From: Bin87 sp965232895
GTDB lineage: Bacteria; Chloroflexota; Dehalococcoidia; Lucifugimonadales; UBA3495
Assembly: GCA_965232895.1 (NCBI GenBank)
Contig: OZ247430.1
Location: 1,488,001 to 1,552,000 of the forward strand
Reading direction: 5' to 3'
Length of the DNA: 64,000 bases
Positions 52,404 through 61,307 of the stretch are shown here, piece by piece. Position 1 is the first letter of the stretch. Each line of letters opens with the position of its first letter. The notes under the pieces were generated by a model that searched no databases, was not told the DNA's origin, and saw only the letters and a program-made list of their open reading frames with translations. The translations under genes were made by a program, and so were the position numbers.

Positions 52404-52547
52404 CAGGGCCTTTTCAAAGTCTCTGACGGTGGCCCACAACCCTGTTCGTCATTCCCGCGAAAGCGGGAATCCAGAACGTTTCCATTAGCGGAAGTCTCTG
52501 GATTCCTGCTTGCGCAGGAATGACGGATCAACTTTGAAAAGGCCCTG
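52404..52547. mobile_element. 144-bp MITE with perfect 17-bp TIRs and 9-bp target duplication
   Basis: CAGGGCCTTTTCAAAGT at 52404-52420 is exactly inverted at 52531-52547. The direct repeat GTGAGCGCA flanks it at 52395-52403 and 52548-52556, the first copy being the end of the preceding element. The interior contains two CGTCATTCC-type palindromes. CAGG termini, the internal palindrome and duplication size link it to the element in the NYN gene. 52557-52681 appears to be only the upstream region of the next gene. Confidence 0.88.
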
Positions 52548-52681
52548 GTGAGCGCATCGCTATCGTTGACACTCTGCCGGCCTGCTGGTAGTTTGTTGCG
52601 GCAAACTGTGAGGCGTCGCCGGCCGCTTTCCGTACTGCCGCCTGCTTCGCAAATCGCAAATACGAGTACGAGGGGGATTCT

Positions 52682-55099
52682 ATGCACAATTCACGCAGAT
52701 TGCGCCGGTTTACTGCCGCTTCCCTGCCGTGGCGAGCGATCTTCGCCGCGGCTGCCGTTTCCCTGCTGCTGACGGTGGTTGCCGCCTGCGGAGGCGGCGC
52801 GCCGGAGCCCGCCGCCACGACCGCGGCTCCGGCCAGCGCAGAGCAACCCACCGCTGCCGCCGCCCCGGCCGCGCCTACCCAGGAAGCGATCACCCTGCAG
52901 GTGGTGTGCATCAACCGCACCCTTCGCCCCTGTGAATTGATCCGCGATTTCTACGCGCCCAACGTCAGTGAGCGGACCAACGGCGAGGTCACTATCGAAA
53001 TCTCGTCGTACCCCGAGCTTGGACTCGCCGGCCCCGACACCATCCGGCTGGTCAACGACCAGACGCTGGAGTTCGCCGAGATCTACTCCGGTTACGTGGG
53101 CGGCGACCTTCCCATCATCGACGTGGGCAACCTCTGGGGCCTCTCCCCCAGCAACGACGCCCACCTGGCCCTCACCGACGCCATCGAGGATGACATGATC
53201 CGCATCCTCCGGGACTCCACCGGTGGCGAGCCGATCTTCCGGGCCTATTATCCCAACCAGTACGTCTTCAGTCGCGAGCCGCTGCCCGACCTGGGGTCCT
53301 ACAGGGACAAGAACATCCGCCAGCACAGCACCATCCTGGGTGACCTGCTGGCCGGCCTCGACGCCGAGGGTCAGTTCGTGGCCTTCGCCGACGTGTACAC
53401 CGCCCTGGAACGGGGCGTCCTCGACGCGGGCATCACCGGCGGCACCCCCGGCTACGGCCAGCGCTGGTACGAGGTCACCAACTACCTCTACGGGCCGATA
53501 GTCGGCTCCATTGGCGTGACCTACGTCACCGTCAACAGCGAAAAATGGAACGCCCTGAGCGCTGAAAATCAAGCCATCCTCAAGGAAATCGGCCAAGAGT
53601 ACGAGGCCGAGAACCTCCGCCTGCTCAAGGCGGACTGGGACCCGGCCGGCATCAGCCTCAACGTCGAAGAGGGAATGGAATACTCCGACTTCCCGGACGA
53701 CGTGAAGGCCAGGATGCGCGAGACTGCCCTGAATTTGATCATCCCCAACTGGGTGGAGCGCGCCGGCGGCCCCGGCTCCGAGGGCGTCCAGATCTTCAAC
53801 GAGAAGGTCGGCCCCATCGTCGGCGTGGTCATCAACCCTGATGGCACCGCCAGCGAGACCGAGGCCATGATGATGATGGACACGACCGATTGCGGCGATG
53901 ACCGCGGCGTCGGCGAAGTCTGCATCAGCATCGTGGACTCGCCCACCGGCGAGAAGGAAGCCATCGCGTCCACGCAATGCGACGGAGAAACCGCCGCCAG
54001 CGTTCCGGACAGCCACGGCGGCGGCAGCCCCTCCGGCTGGTCCTGCGGCGTGGAGAGCGGCATCAACTTCAACCTGACCCCGCTGACCTCCTCCGGCGAA
54101 AGCTTCGAGTTCCAGATGGCCTGCATCAACCGCACCCTGGTGGACTGCGGCCTCGCCATCGGCAACTACGCCGAAACCGAGGACATCGGCTTCGTGGAAC
54201 GCGTCAAGCGTCGCACCAACGGGCAGGTCGTTTTTGAAATCTCATCCTTCCCCGAACTGGGCATCGCCGGTCCCGACTCGCTGCGCCTCATTGAGGACGG
54301 CACGCTGGACTCTGCCCAGATCTACTCCGGCTACGTCGGTGGGGACTTCCCCATCATGGACATGAGCAACCTCTGGGGCCTCTTCGCCACCCAGCAGGAC
54401 CAGTTGGACGTCATTGACGCCATCCAGCCCAAGATGGCCGAGGTCACCGCCGAGAACGGCGGCATCCAGATTGCCTACATGATGACGGCCCACAACTACA
54501 TCTTCGCCAAGCCCCAGGTTGACGGGCTCGAAGACCTGGAGGGTCTCAAGGTCCGCAGCCACAGCACCGTGCTCAGCGACCTGCTTTCCGGCATGGGCGC
54601 GGACCCGCAGTTCATCGCCTTCGCCGACGTGTACACCGCCCTGGAGCGGGGCGTCATCGACGGCGCCATCTCCTGCGGCTCCTGTGGACACGGGCTGCGC
54701 TGGTACGAGGTGTCCGACTATCTCGTCGGCCCCATCGTTTCCGTGGGTCACAGCTGGTTCGCGGTCAACGCCGAACGCTGGAACAAGATGCCCAAGGACC
54801 TCCAGAACATCGTTCTTGAGGAGGGGGGACGCCACGCCTACCTGAACCGCCAGCTCCTCTTCGAGCACTTCGCTCCCAATGCCACCGCGCAGAACGTGGA
54901 GCAGGGCATGCAGGCAGTGCCGTTCACCCCTGAGATGCAAAACGCCCAGCGGCAGTCGGCCATCCAGAACGTCGTTCCGGGTTGGGTCGAGCGCGTCGGT
55001 GGCCCCACCTCCGAAGCGGCCATCATCTTCAACGACGTGGTGGCTCCCATCGTGAAGGTGAAGATCAACCCTGACGGTACGGCGTCATCCACCGAATAG
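52682..55099 (+). CDS. TRAP solute-binding lipoprotein with two fused DctP domains (first paralog)
   Basis: An 805-residue exported protein, more than twice the length of a normal DctP. The lipobox VVAAC gives lipid-modified Cys36, then a Pro/Ala/Thr spacer. Domain 1 (about 70-395) and domain 2 (about 470-805) repeat the same landmarks: CINRT, then SYPELGLAGPD/SFPELGIAGPD, IYSGYVGGD, (Q/S)HST(I/V)L, FAFADVYTALERGV-type and RWYEV. Domain 2 alone has CGSCG (Cys665, Cys668); domain 1 has GGTPG there. The 75-residue linker contains four more cysteines. It would capture an organic acid or similar ligand outside the membrane for the DctQM permease encoded downstream. GAGGGGG precedes the ATG. Confidence 0.87.
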   Translation: MHNSRRLRRFTAASLPWRAIFAAAAVSLLLTVVAACGGGAPEPAATTAAPASAEQPTAAAAPAAPTQEAITLQVVCINRTLRPCELIRDFYAPNVSERTNGEVTIEISSYPELGLAGPDTIRLVNDQTLEFAEIYSGYVGGDLPIIDVGNLWGLSPSNDAHLALTDAIEDDMIRILRDSTGGEPIFRAYYPNQYVFSREPLPDLGSYRDKNIRQHSTILGDLLAGLDAEGQFVAFADVYTALERGVLDAGITGGTPGYGQRWYEVTNYLYGPIVGSIGVTYVTVNSEKWNALSAENQAILKEIGQEYEAENLRLLKADWDPAGISLNVEEGMEYSDFPDDVKARMRETALNLIIPNWVERAGGPGSEGVQIFNEKVGPIVGVVINPDGTASETEAMMMMDTTDCGDDRGVGEVCISIVDSPTGEKEAIASTQCDGETAASVPDSHGGGSPSGWSCGVESGINFNLTPLTSSGESFEFQMACINRTLVDCGLAIGNYAETEDIGFVERVKRRTNGQVVFEISSFPELGIAGPDSLRLIEDGTLDSAQIYSGYVGGDFPIMDMSNLWGLFATQQDQLDVIDAIQPKMAEVTAENGGIQIAYMMTAHNYIFAKPQVDGLEDLEGLKVRSHSTVLSDLLSGMGADPQFIAFADVYTALERGVIDGAISCGSCGHGLRWYEVSDYLVGPIVSVGHSWFAVNAERWNKMPKDLQNIVLEEGGRHAYLNRQLLFEHFAPNATAQNVEQGMQAVPFTPEMQNAQRQSAIQNVVPGWVERVGGPTSEAAIIFNDVVAPIVKVKINPDGTASSTE

Positions 55100-55126
55100 C
55101 CGCAGCGTTGGCGACTTTCGGAATAT

Positions 55127-55154
55127 GCGGGGGCGGTTCGTGAACCGCCCCCGC
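55127..55154 (+). terminator. hairpin between the two DctP-like genes
   Basis: A 13-bp perfect stem GCGGGGGCGGTTC and its complement with a two-base loop lies 28 bases past the stop, followed by TGCATTTATT. It probably reduces transcription into the second gene, which has its own upstream region at 55160-55342. Confidence 0.7.
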
Positions 55155-55342
55155 TGCATTTATTACGATGTGTGGTTGCGTTTTTGCGTTATTCGTTAAT
55201 GTATTCCTCTACATAGACGCTGATTTGTTTCGATTGACAGCCCTATATGATTGTCTTAAACTCCGATGCCGGTCGCTATACCTCGAAAAGTGCACGAAAG
55301 TGCGCTAATCATCAGTTGGAAGTGCAATCAACTGGAGGGCAT

Positions 55343-57610
55343 ATGTATTACCGAATCAACGGCGTATTCTCCAGAGTTGGAATTGGCAAGTATTTGATGG
55401 CTGCCGCGCTCTGCGCGCTCATCGCAGCCCTTGCCGCCTGCGGCGGCGGTGATGGGCCGGCCAGTTCGGGCGATAGCGGCGGCGGGGCCGCGGCTCCGCA
55501 ACCCACTGCGATGGCCGCCGAGCCCACCGCTGCGATGGTCTCCGAAACCCGATTGGAGACCCAGGGCGAGAGTTTCGAGTTCCAGCTGACCTGCATCAAC
55601 CGGACCGTCGCGCCGTGTGAGCTTCTCACCAACTTCTTCATTCCCGCGGTGGCGGAGCGTACCAACGGCCAAGTCCAGATGACAGTGTCCTCCTACCCCG
55701 AATTGGGCATCGCGGGACCCGACACCTTGCGCCTGGTGGGTGACAACACCCTGGAACTTTCCATCATCTACAGCGGATACGTGGGCGGCGACCTGCCGTT
55801 GCTCGACATCGGGAACCTCTGGGGCCTCTCCCCCAGCGAGGAAGCCCACCTCGCCCTGGCCGATGCCATCGACGAGGATTTGATCGCCGTGATCAAGGAG
55901 ACCACCGGCGGTCAGCCCATCCTCCGCCAGTACTACCCCAACCAGTTCGTCTTCAGCCGGGAACCCCTGCGCGCCGTGGCCGATTTCGAGGGCAAGAAGA
56001 TCCGGCAGCACAGCACGATCCTGGGGGACCTGCTGGCCGGTCTCGGCGCTGAGGGCCAGTTCGTGGCCTTCGCCGACGTTTACACCGCCCTGGAGCGCGG
56101 CGTCATGGACGCTGGCGTGACTGCCGGCGAGGCCGGACACAGCCAGCGCTGGTACGAGGTCACCGACTATCTGACCGGCCCCATCGTTGGCTCGGTCGCG
56201 GTCGCCTACCTGGTGATGAGCGGCGACCGCTGGGATTCCCTGCCACCGGACATTCAGCAGATCATGCTGGAAGTCGGCAAGGAATACGACGTCCTGGCTC
56301 GTGAGACCCTGATCGAGGAATGGAACCCCTTCAGCATCAACGCCAACGTGGAAGTCGGCATGACCCATGAACCCTTCTCCGAGGAGGTCCAGGGCCGCAT
56401 GCGTGAGGTTGCGCTCAACACCATTCTGCCCAACTGGGTGGAGCGCACCGGCGGGCCCGACAGCGACGCCGTCAATCTCTACAACGAGAAGGTTGCCCCC
56501 ATCGTCGGCGTGAAGATCAACCCCGACGGCTCGGCCAGTGAGCTGGAAGCCTCCATGATGTCGGGTGAAGCAATGGCCGGTGAGACCAAGCTGGTCTCCC
56601 AGGGCGAGAATATCGAAATCCAGCTGGTTTGCATCAACCGCACCGGCAACCCCTGCACCCTCATCTATTCCACCGAGGAAACCCACGGCATCGACGGCTT
56701 TATCGAGCGCGTCCGCGACCGCACGGAGGGCCAGGTGGAGTTCCAGATCAGCTCCTTCCCGGAACTGGGACTTGCCGGCCCGGACTCCCTGCGTCTCATC
56801 GAAGACCGCACCATGGAACTCGCCGAAATCTACTCCGGATACATCGGCGGTGACCTGCCCATCATCGATGTGGCGAATCTCTGGGGACTCTACCCCGACT
56901 CGAAAACGAACTTTGCCGTCATTGATGCCACCCGGGACGATGTCCATCGCATCATCGAGGAGCAGTCCCACGGCATAGTGATAATGGAAAACTATTACGA
57001 GAGCAACTACTACTTCTCTTCGCGGCCGCTCAACACCCTGGCGGACTTCGAGGGCCTGAAGACCCGCAGCCACAGCACGGTGCTCAGCGATCTGCTCGGC
57101 GGCATGGGCGCCGACCCGCAGTTCATGGCTTTCGCCGACGTTTACACCGGCCTGGAGCGCGGAGTCCTGGATGCCGCCGTGTCCTGCGGGACCTGCGGCT
57201 CCGGCGTGCGCTGGTACGAGGTTACAGAGTACATGGTCGGCCCCATCGTGGCGATCGGCGTCACCTGGATCACCATGAACAAGGACGTGTGGGACTCCAT
57301 CCCGCCGGACCTGCAGGCCATCATCAGGGAAGAGGGCAACCGCCATCAGCGCACTTCCCGCGAATGGGTCGAGACCATTTGGGCACAGGAAGGAATTGAC
57401 GAGAACACCGAGGGCGGCATGGAGTACATCGAGTTCTCACAGGATATCAAGGACGCGCTGTTCCAGGCCGGCCGCAACAACGTCCTCCCCCGCTGGGTGG
57501 AGCGCACCGGCGGTCCCAACAGCGAGGCGGTCCAGATCTACAACGAGAAGGCCGCTCCGATCATCGGCGTCCGCGTCGGCGCCGACGGCCAGGCGGAGGA
57601 CATACAGTAG
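55343..57610 (+). CDS. TRAP solute-binding lipoprotein with two fused DctP domains (second paralog)
   Basis: A 755-residue paralog of the preceding protein. Lipobox LAAC gives Cys33. Domain 1 (about 75-395) has TCINRTVAPCELL, then YPELGIAGPDTLRLVGDN and KIRQHSTILGDLL. Domain 2 (about 420-755) has VCINRTGNPC, then FPELGLAGPDSLRLIEDR and TRSHSTVLSDLL, and CGTCG at Cys615/Cys618. Domain 2 of each protein is closer to the other's domain 2 than to its own domain 1, so the fusion came before the gene duplication. The linker lacks the cysteines of the first paralog. ACTGGAGGG precedes the ATG at 55343, which I prefer to the in-frame ATG at 55247. The permease genes follow. Confidence 0.87.
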   Translation: MYYRINGVFSRVGIGKYLMAAALCALIAALAACGGGDGPASSGDSGGGAAAPQPTAMAAEPTAAMVSETRLETQGESFEFQLTCINRTVAPCELLTNFFIPAVAERTNGQVQMTVSSYPELGIAGPDTLRLVGDNTLELSIIYSGYVGGDLPLLDIGNLWGLSPSEEAHLALADAIDEDLIAVIKETTGGQPILRQYYPNQFVFSREPLRAVADFEGKKIRQHSTILGDLLAGLGAEGQFVAFADVYTALERGVMDAGVTAGEAGHSQRWYEVTDYLTGPIVGSVAVAYLVMSGDRWDSLPPDIQQIMLEVGKEYDVLARETLIEEWNPFSINANVEVGMTHEPFSEEVQGRMREVALNTILPNWVERTGGPDSDAVNLYNEKVAPIVGVKINPDGSASELEASMMSGEAMAGETKLVSQGENIEIQLVCINRTGNPCTLIYSTEETHGIDGFIERVRDRTEGQVEFQISSFPELGLAGPDSLRLIEDRTMELAEIYSGYIGGDLPIIDVANLWGLYPDSKTNFAVIDATRDDVHRIIEEQSHGIVIMENYYESNYYFSSRPLNTLADFEGLKTRSHSTVLSDLLGGMGADPQFMAFADVYTGLERGVLDAAVSCGTCGSGVRWYEVTEYMVGPIVAIGVTWITMNKDVWDSIPPDLQAIIREEGNRHQRTSREWVETIWAQEGIDENTEGGMEYIEFSQDIKDALFQAGRNNVLPRWVERTGGPNSEAVQIYNEKAAPIIGVRVGADGQAEDIQ

Positions 57611-57684
57611 CGCACAGCCCCGTTGCGGGCCGCCCCGTCATCAGGCCGGGCTGGTAAAAGACCTTCCGGATCGCGGCGATTTTC

Positions 57685-57845
57685 GCAACTGTTCAGAATT
57701 CAGGAGGTTGTCATTGCGAGGCGCTTGCGCCGTGTCAATCTTGATATCGCAGCGGCAACGTCTGCCCGGAAGGGCGCACCTGCGCCAACGAGATTGCCAC
57801 GCTGCGCCCGCAATTACGCCACCTCCGCAACTCTGAACAGTTACC
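57685..57845. mobile_element. 161-bp palindromic element with CAACTGTTCAGA ends, copy 1
   Basis: It starts CAACTGTTCAGAATTC and ends CTCTGAACAGTTAC, with inner arms GTTGTCATTGCGAGGCGC and AACGAGATTGCC. It is homologous, in inverted orientation, to 63092-63251. The rest of the 57611-58004 gap holds no gene; the last 40 bases include the ribosome site of dctQ. Confidence 0.8.
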
Positions 57846-58004
57846 CGTTTTCGCATCGGTTGACTTTTATCAGACCGGCCAATATAGTCCCATCTTGCGT
57901 GTCATATGCGGGTATTTTTGCCTGTTTGACGCTTTTAATATCCTGCTTTCAATGATCTGCCGGCGCATTTCTGACTTTTTCGCCCGGCCTACCGGAGGAG
58001 CCAG

Positions 58005-58676
58005 TTGACTACACCATCTGCGGCAACCCCCGCGCCGGTTTTCCTGACCCACTTCATCCACAAGATCGACGGCGGCCTGGACTGGGTGTACCGCATCTTC
58101 GGATATATCTGCGGGACGCTTCTGCTCCTTTTGGGCATCTACATCACCTATCAAGTGATAATGCGCAAGCTGGGCGGCCCCATCCTGGGCAACCAGGAGT
58201 TGGTGGGCGGCTACATCCTGGCTTTCGCCGGAACCTGGGCGTTCTCCTACTCCCTGCGCACCGGGTCTCACGTCCGCATCGACGTGCTGCTACCCCTATT
58301 CGGCCGCATCCATCCTTACCTGCGCTCGGCGGCGGACTGGCTGGCCCTGGGCTCAGTGGGGTTCTTTGGCCTCATCACCGCCATCAAGAGCTGGGAGGAG
58401 GTTGCCGAGTCCAAGTGCATCCGCACCAACTCCGAAGGCCTCTGCGAGCCGGCGCTGGCGAACACCTACCTCATCGGAAACTTCCTGCCCGAACTCTGGA
58501 TGTTCCAGATGATCGTGGCGGTGGGTTTCACCATGCTGGCCTTCACGTCTTTCCAGTGGATGCTCAGCATGATCCTGCGCGGCCTGCTCGAAATCTGGCA
58601 CAAGAACTCGGGCGGCGACGTCGCCGAACTTGCGCCTGACGCCGAGATCATGCAAGAGGCCGCTTCGGGCGTGTAA
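58005..58676 (+). CDS. TRAP transporter small permease (DctQ-like)
   Basis: A 223-residue membrane protein starting at TTG 58005 after GGAGGAG. Four helices are seen: IFGYICGTLLLLLGIYITYQVI; NQELVGGYILAFAGTWAFSY; WLALGSVGFFGLITAI; MIVAVGFTMLAFTSFQWML. RTGSHVRIDVLLPLF after the second helix is the DctQ hallmark. The loop before the last helix is longer than usual and contains two Cys (SKCIRTNSEGLCEP). It links DctP-type binding proteins to the DctM permease. Confidence 0.93.
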   Translation: MTTPSAATPAPVFLTHFIHKIDGGLDWVYRIFGYICGTLLLLLGIYITYQVIMRKLGGPILGNQELVGGYILAFAGTWAFSYSLRTGSHVRIDVLLPLFGRIHPYLRSAADWLALGSVGFFGLITAIKSWEEVAESKCIRTNSEGLCEPALANTYLIGNFLPELWMFQMIVAVGFTMLAFTSFQWMLSMILRGLLEIWHKNSGGDVAELAPDAEIMQEAASGV

Positions 58677-58766
58677 GCGTCCGGCCTTACGCGGCCCACC
58701 TGGTAACCCACAACTCCGCTGCAACTGCCGGTTCGGCTGCTCACACTCCACGGGAGACTGTAAAGC

Positions 58767-60449
58767 ATGGCAATCATCACCGCTTTCAGCATGATGGGAG
58801 TTTTCTTCCTGATCGGCCTCTACGTCGCCGGCGCCCTGGGTGTGCTGTCCCTGGTGATGATGCAGGCGTTTTCGGATGCCCCGTTGTGGAACATCCTGGG
58901 CAACAAGGCGTGGGAGAGCAACACCAACTTCATCCTGGTTGCGGTGCCGCTCTTCCTGCTCATGGGAGAGCTGATGCTCCGCTCCGGCATGGGCGAGCGC
59001 ATGTACGGCGCGCTGTCCCGGTGGCTGGTCTTCCTGCCCGGCGGACTGCTCCACACCAACATCGCCTCCTGCGCGGTCTTCGCCGCGTGCTCCGGCTCCA
59101 GCGTCGCCACCTCCGCCACCATCAGCCGCGTCTCGCTGCCGTCGTTCCGCCAGCGCGGCTACAGCGAGCGCCTCGTCATTGGCTCCCTGGCAGCCGGCGG
59201 CACCCTCGGCATCCTGATCCCGCCCAGTATCGGTCTGATCATCTTCGGCGTGCTGGTGGAGGAATCGATCGGGCGGCTCTACATGGGCGGATTCCTGCCC
59301 GGCTTTCTGCTGGCGTTCACCATGATGCTCATGATGGTCGTAACGTCCGTCATCTTCCCTCGCACCGCGCCGATGGACGAGGAGGTGCGCCGCCTGTATC
59401 GCGCCTGGTTCCACGGCATAGCGGTTCGACGTTACTCGGAAGAGCAGATGAGCGTGATGCGCCAGGAGCAGGCTACCGAGGCCGGCCTCACTGATCCCCA
59501 AGACCGCGCCGCCTACCGGCGCGGCCGCTCCACCCTTTCGTATCCGGAGGCCATCACTGAATGGCTGCGCATGCTCAAGGGAGCGACCGTCGGCCTGGTG
59601 GCCATCATCCCGGTCCTGGTCATCATCATCGTCGTGCTGGGGTCCATTTACACCGGCTGGGCCACTCCCACCGAGGCCGCAGCTCTGGGCGTGTTCGGCG
59701 CGCTGGTCGTGGCCATCGCCAACGAGCTGTTCAAGAGGTCCCAGGGCGTCCACGCGGACTGGGGCGAGGCCATGCGCGGCGTCCGGGTCATGCTGCTTGA
59801 CGCCATCATTTCCACTGTCCGCACGTCTTCGATGATCATGCTCATCGTGATGGCGGCGTTCACCCTGAGCTTCGCCTTCGCCCGTCTCGGAATCTCGCAG
59901 GATATCTCCGAGTGGATCACCGGCCTGAATCTCAACGCTCTCCAGTTTGTCATCATTCTGGTGTTCTTCTACCTGCTGCTGGGCACCTTCATGGAAAGCT
60001 TTGCCATGCTGGTGACCACCATCCCGATTCTGGTGCCGTCGCTGGAAGCCGTGGGTGTGGATCTGGTGTGGTTCGGCATCATCATGGTGATCCTGGTGGA
60101 GGCTGCCCTGATCAGCCCGCCCGAGGGCATCAACCTGTACATCCTGCACGGCGTGAGACAGGACGTTGACGCGCAGATGGCGGAACAGACGGCGGCGGCA
60201 CAGGAGGCTTTACGACAAAGCACGATCACGGACGTGTATATCGGAGTCTTACCGTTCATGGGCTGCATGGCCCTGGTGATAGGACTTTTGTTCGTATTTC
60301 CTGACATCGCGCTGTGGGCGCCGTGCATCATCTACGACGACCCCAGCAGGGATTTCCTGCAATCGGTCAACGTCGAAAGGGACGCTGCCGGCTTCTGGGA
60401 GCAGATCCGCTACTGCTCGTCAGAATTCCGACCCAGAGCCTACGAGTAA
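58767..60449 (+). CDS. TRAP transporter large permease (DctM-like), extended
   Basis: A 560-residue permease with the usual pattern of about 12 helices: FILVAVPLFLLMGELMLRSGM, CAVFAACSGSSVATSATI, LAAGGTLGILIPPS, then GSIYTGWATPTEAAALGVFG. It is about 130 residues longer than typical DctM. A charged cytoplasmic insertion (MDEEVRRLYRAWFHG ... QDRAAYRRGRSTLSYPEAI) sits before the second half, and the C-terminus has an extra loop and helix (VLPFMGCMALVIGLLFVFPD) with a soluble tail. It couples Na+ or H+ to uptake of the ligand bound by the double-DctP proteins. Confidence 0.93.
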   Translation: MAIITAFSMMGVFFLIGLYVAGALGVLSLVMMQAFSDAPLWNILGNKAWESNTNFILVAVPLFLLMGELMLRSGMGERMYGALSRWLVFLPGGLLHTNIASCAVFAACSGSSVATSATISRVSLPSFRQRGYSERLVIGSLAAGGTLGILIPPSIGLIIFGVLVEESIGRLYMGGFLPGFLLAFTMMLMMVVTSVIFPRTAPMDEEVRRLYRAWFHGIAVRRYSEEQMSVMRQEQATEAGLTDPQDRAAYRRGRSTLSYPEAITEWLRMLKGATVGLVAIIPVLVIIIVVLGSIYTGWATPTEAAALGVFGALVVAIANELFKRSQGVHADWGEAMRGVRVMLLDAIISTVRTSSMIMLIVMAAFTLSFAFARLGISQDISEWITGLNLNALQFVIILVFFYLLLGTFMESFAMLVTTIPILVPSLEAVGVDLVWFGIIMVILVEAALISPPEGINLYILHGVRQDVDAQMAEQTAAAQEALRQSTITDVYIGVLPFMGCMALVIGLLFVFPDIALWAPCIIYDDPSRDFLQSVNVERDAAGFWEQIRYCSSEFRPRAYE

Positions 60450-60566
60450 GGTCGCCGGACCAATACCCTGCCGTATAATGCAGGAAGCGCCTCTGCCGCC
60501 GTTGGGAGGCAGGGGCGCTGACACATTCCGCGCCCAGTTGGCTACCGGACGGGACGAGGTGACGCT

Positions 60567-61019
60567 GTGAAATACCGAGTTTTGCTGCACAAATCGGAAG
60601 CAGGCTACTTCGCGGTTTCCCCCAACTTCCCAACCTGCAACGCAATGAGTTCCACCGCCGAGGAGGCATTGGAAAACGTCCGCTGCGCGCTGCAGGATCA
60701 CCTCACCGTGCGCGAAGACTTGCACTGGGGAGACGCCCTCGGGAGCGACAACATCAAGGCGGTGGACGTGGAAGTTGATGCGGTACGGGAAACGATGATG
60801 CGCTATGACATCCGGATGATCAAGGATAGCGATGGCTACTCCGTTTCCTGCCCGATGCTGCCCGGCTGTTTCTCCCAGGGCGACACTTTTGAGGAGGCGC
60901 TGGCAAACATCCAAATCGCAATCCGGGAATGGCTCATATCCATGCAGGAGTTACTGTTGCTGGGCGAACCGGATGTCGAGATTGTCGAGGTTGGCGAAGG
61001 GGAGGAGGCGGATCTCTAA
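60567..61019 (+). CDS. HicB-like antitoxin with two tandem HicB domains
   Basis: A 150-residue protein. YRVLLHKSEAGYFAVSPNFPTCNAMSSTAEEALENVRCAL (residues 3-42) and IRMIKDSDGYSVSCPMLPGCFSQGDTFEEALANIQIAI (80-117) are two copies of the partially RNase H-like HicB fold. No C-terminal DNA-binding domain is visible, so autoregulation may rely on another factor. It lies three bases before the hicA-like gene, reversing the classical order. Confidence 0.85.
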   Translation: MKYRVLLHKSEAGYFAVSPNFPTCNAMSSTAEEALENVRCALQDHLTVREDLHWGDALGSDNIKAVDVEVDAVRETMMRYDIRMIKDSDGYSVSCPMLPGCFSQGDTFEEALANIQIAIREWLISMQELLLLGEPDVEIVEVGEGEEADL

Positions 61020-61022
61020 ATC

Positions 61023-61307
61023 ATGCCCAGAGTTCCCGGTATCAGTTACCGTAGGGCGGTTAGAGCGTTGGAGAAGGTCGGCTTCCGGGTGGACCGGGAG
61101 ACGAAGCACACTGTAATGAAGAACAACGGGCTCACCGTTTCGATCCCCCGGCACAACCCGATTTCGCCTTTCACCATGGGCGGTATCATTGTGCCGGCCG
61201 GCCTGACGGTTGAAGAGTTCCGCGAACCTGCTGTAATCGCCCCTCGACCCGTCCCATTGACCGCATCCGCCTGCCGCATTAGCATACCACCGCCATGTAC
61301 GCTCTGA
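61023..61307 (+). CDS. HicA-family mRNA interferase toxin
   Basis: A 94-residue protein with the HicA double-stranded-RNA-binding-like fold: ISYRRAVRALEKVGFRVDRETKHTVM carries the catalytic His (usually in a GSH motif, here TKH), followed by LTVSIPRHNPISPFTMGGII and GLTVEEF. The C-terminal 25 residues after EEF are unusual for the family and overlap the next gene by 13 bases, suggesting the normal stop was lost. With HicB it should form a toxin-antitoxin pair. Confidence 0.85.
   Translation: MPRVPGISYRRAVRALEKVGFRVDRETKHTVMKNNGLTVSIPRHNPISPFTMGGIIVPAGLTVEEFREPAVIAPRPVPLTASACRISIPPPCTL

Noticed and set aside
55328..57346. 672-codon minus-strand frame opposite the second double-DctP gene
   Set aside because: It is a low-complexity His/Gly/Asp-rich antisense translation. 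The plus frame has a lipobox and the conserved binding-protein landmarks.
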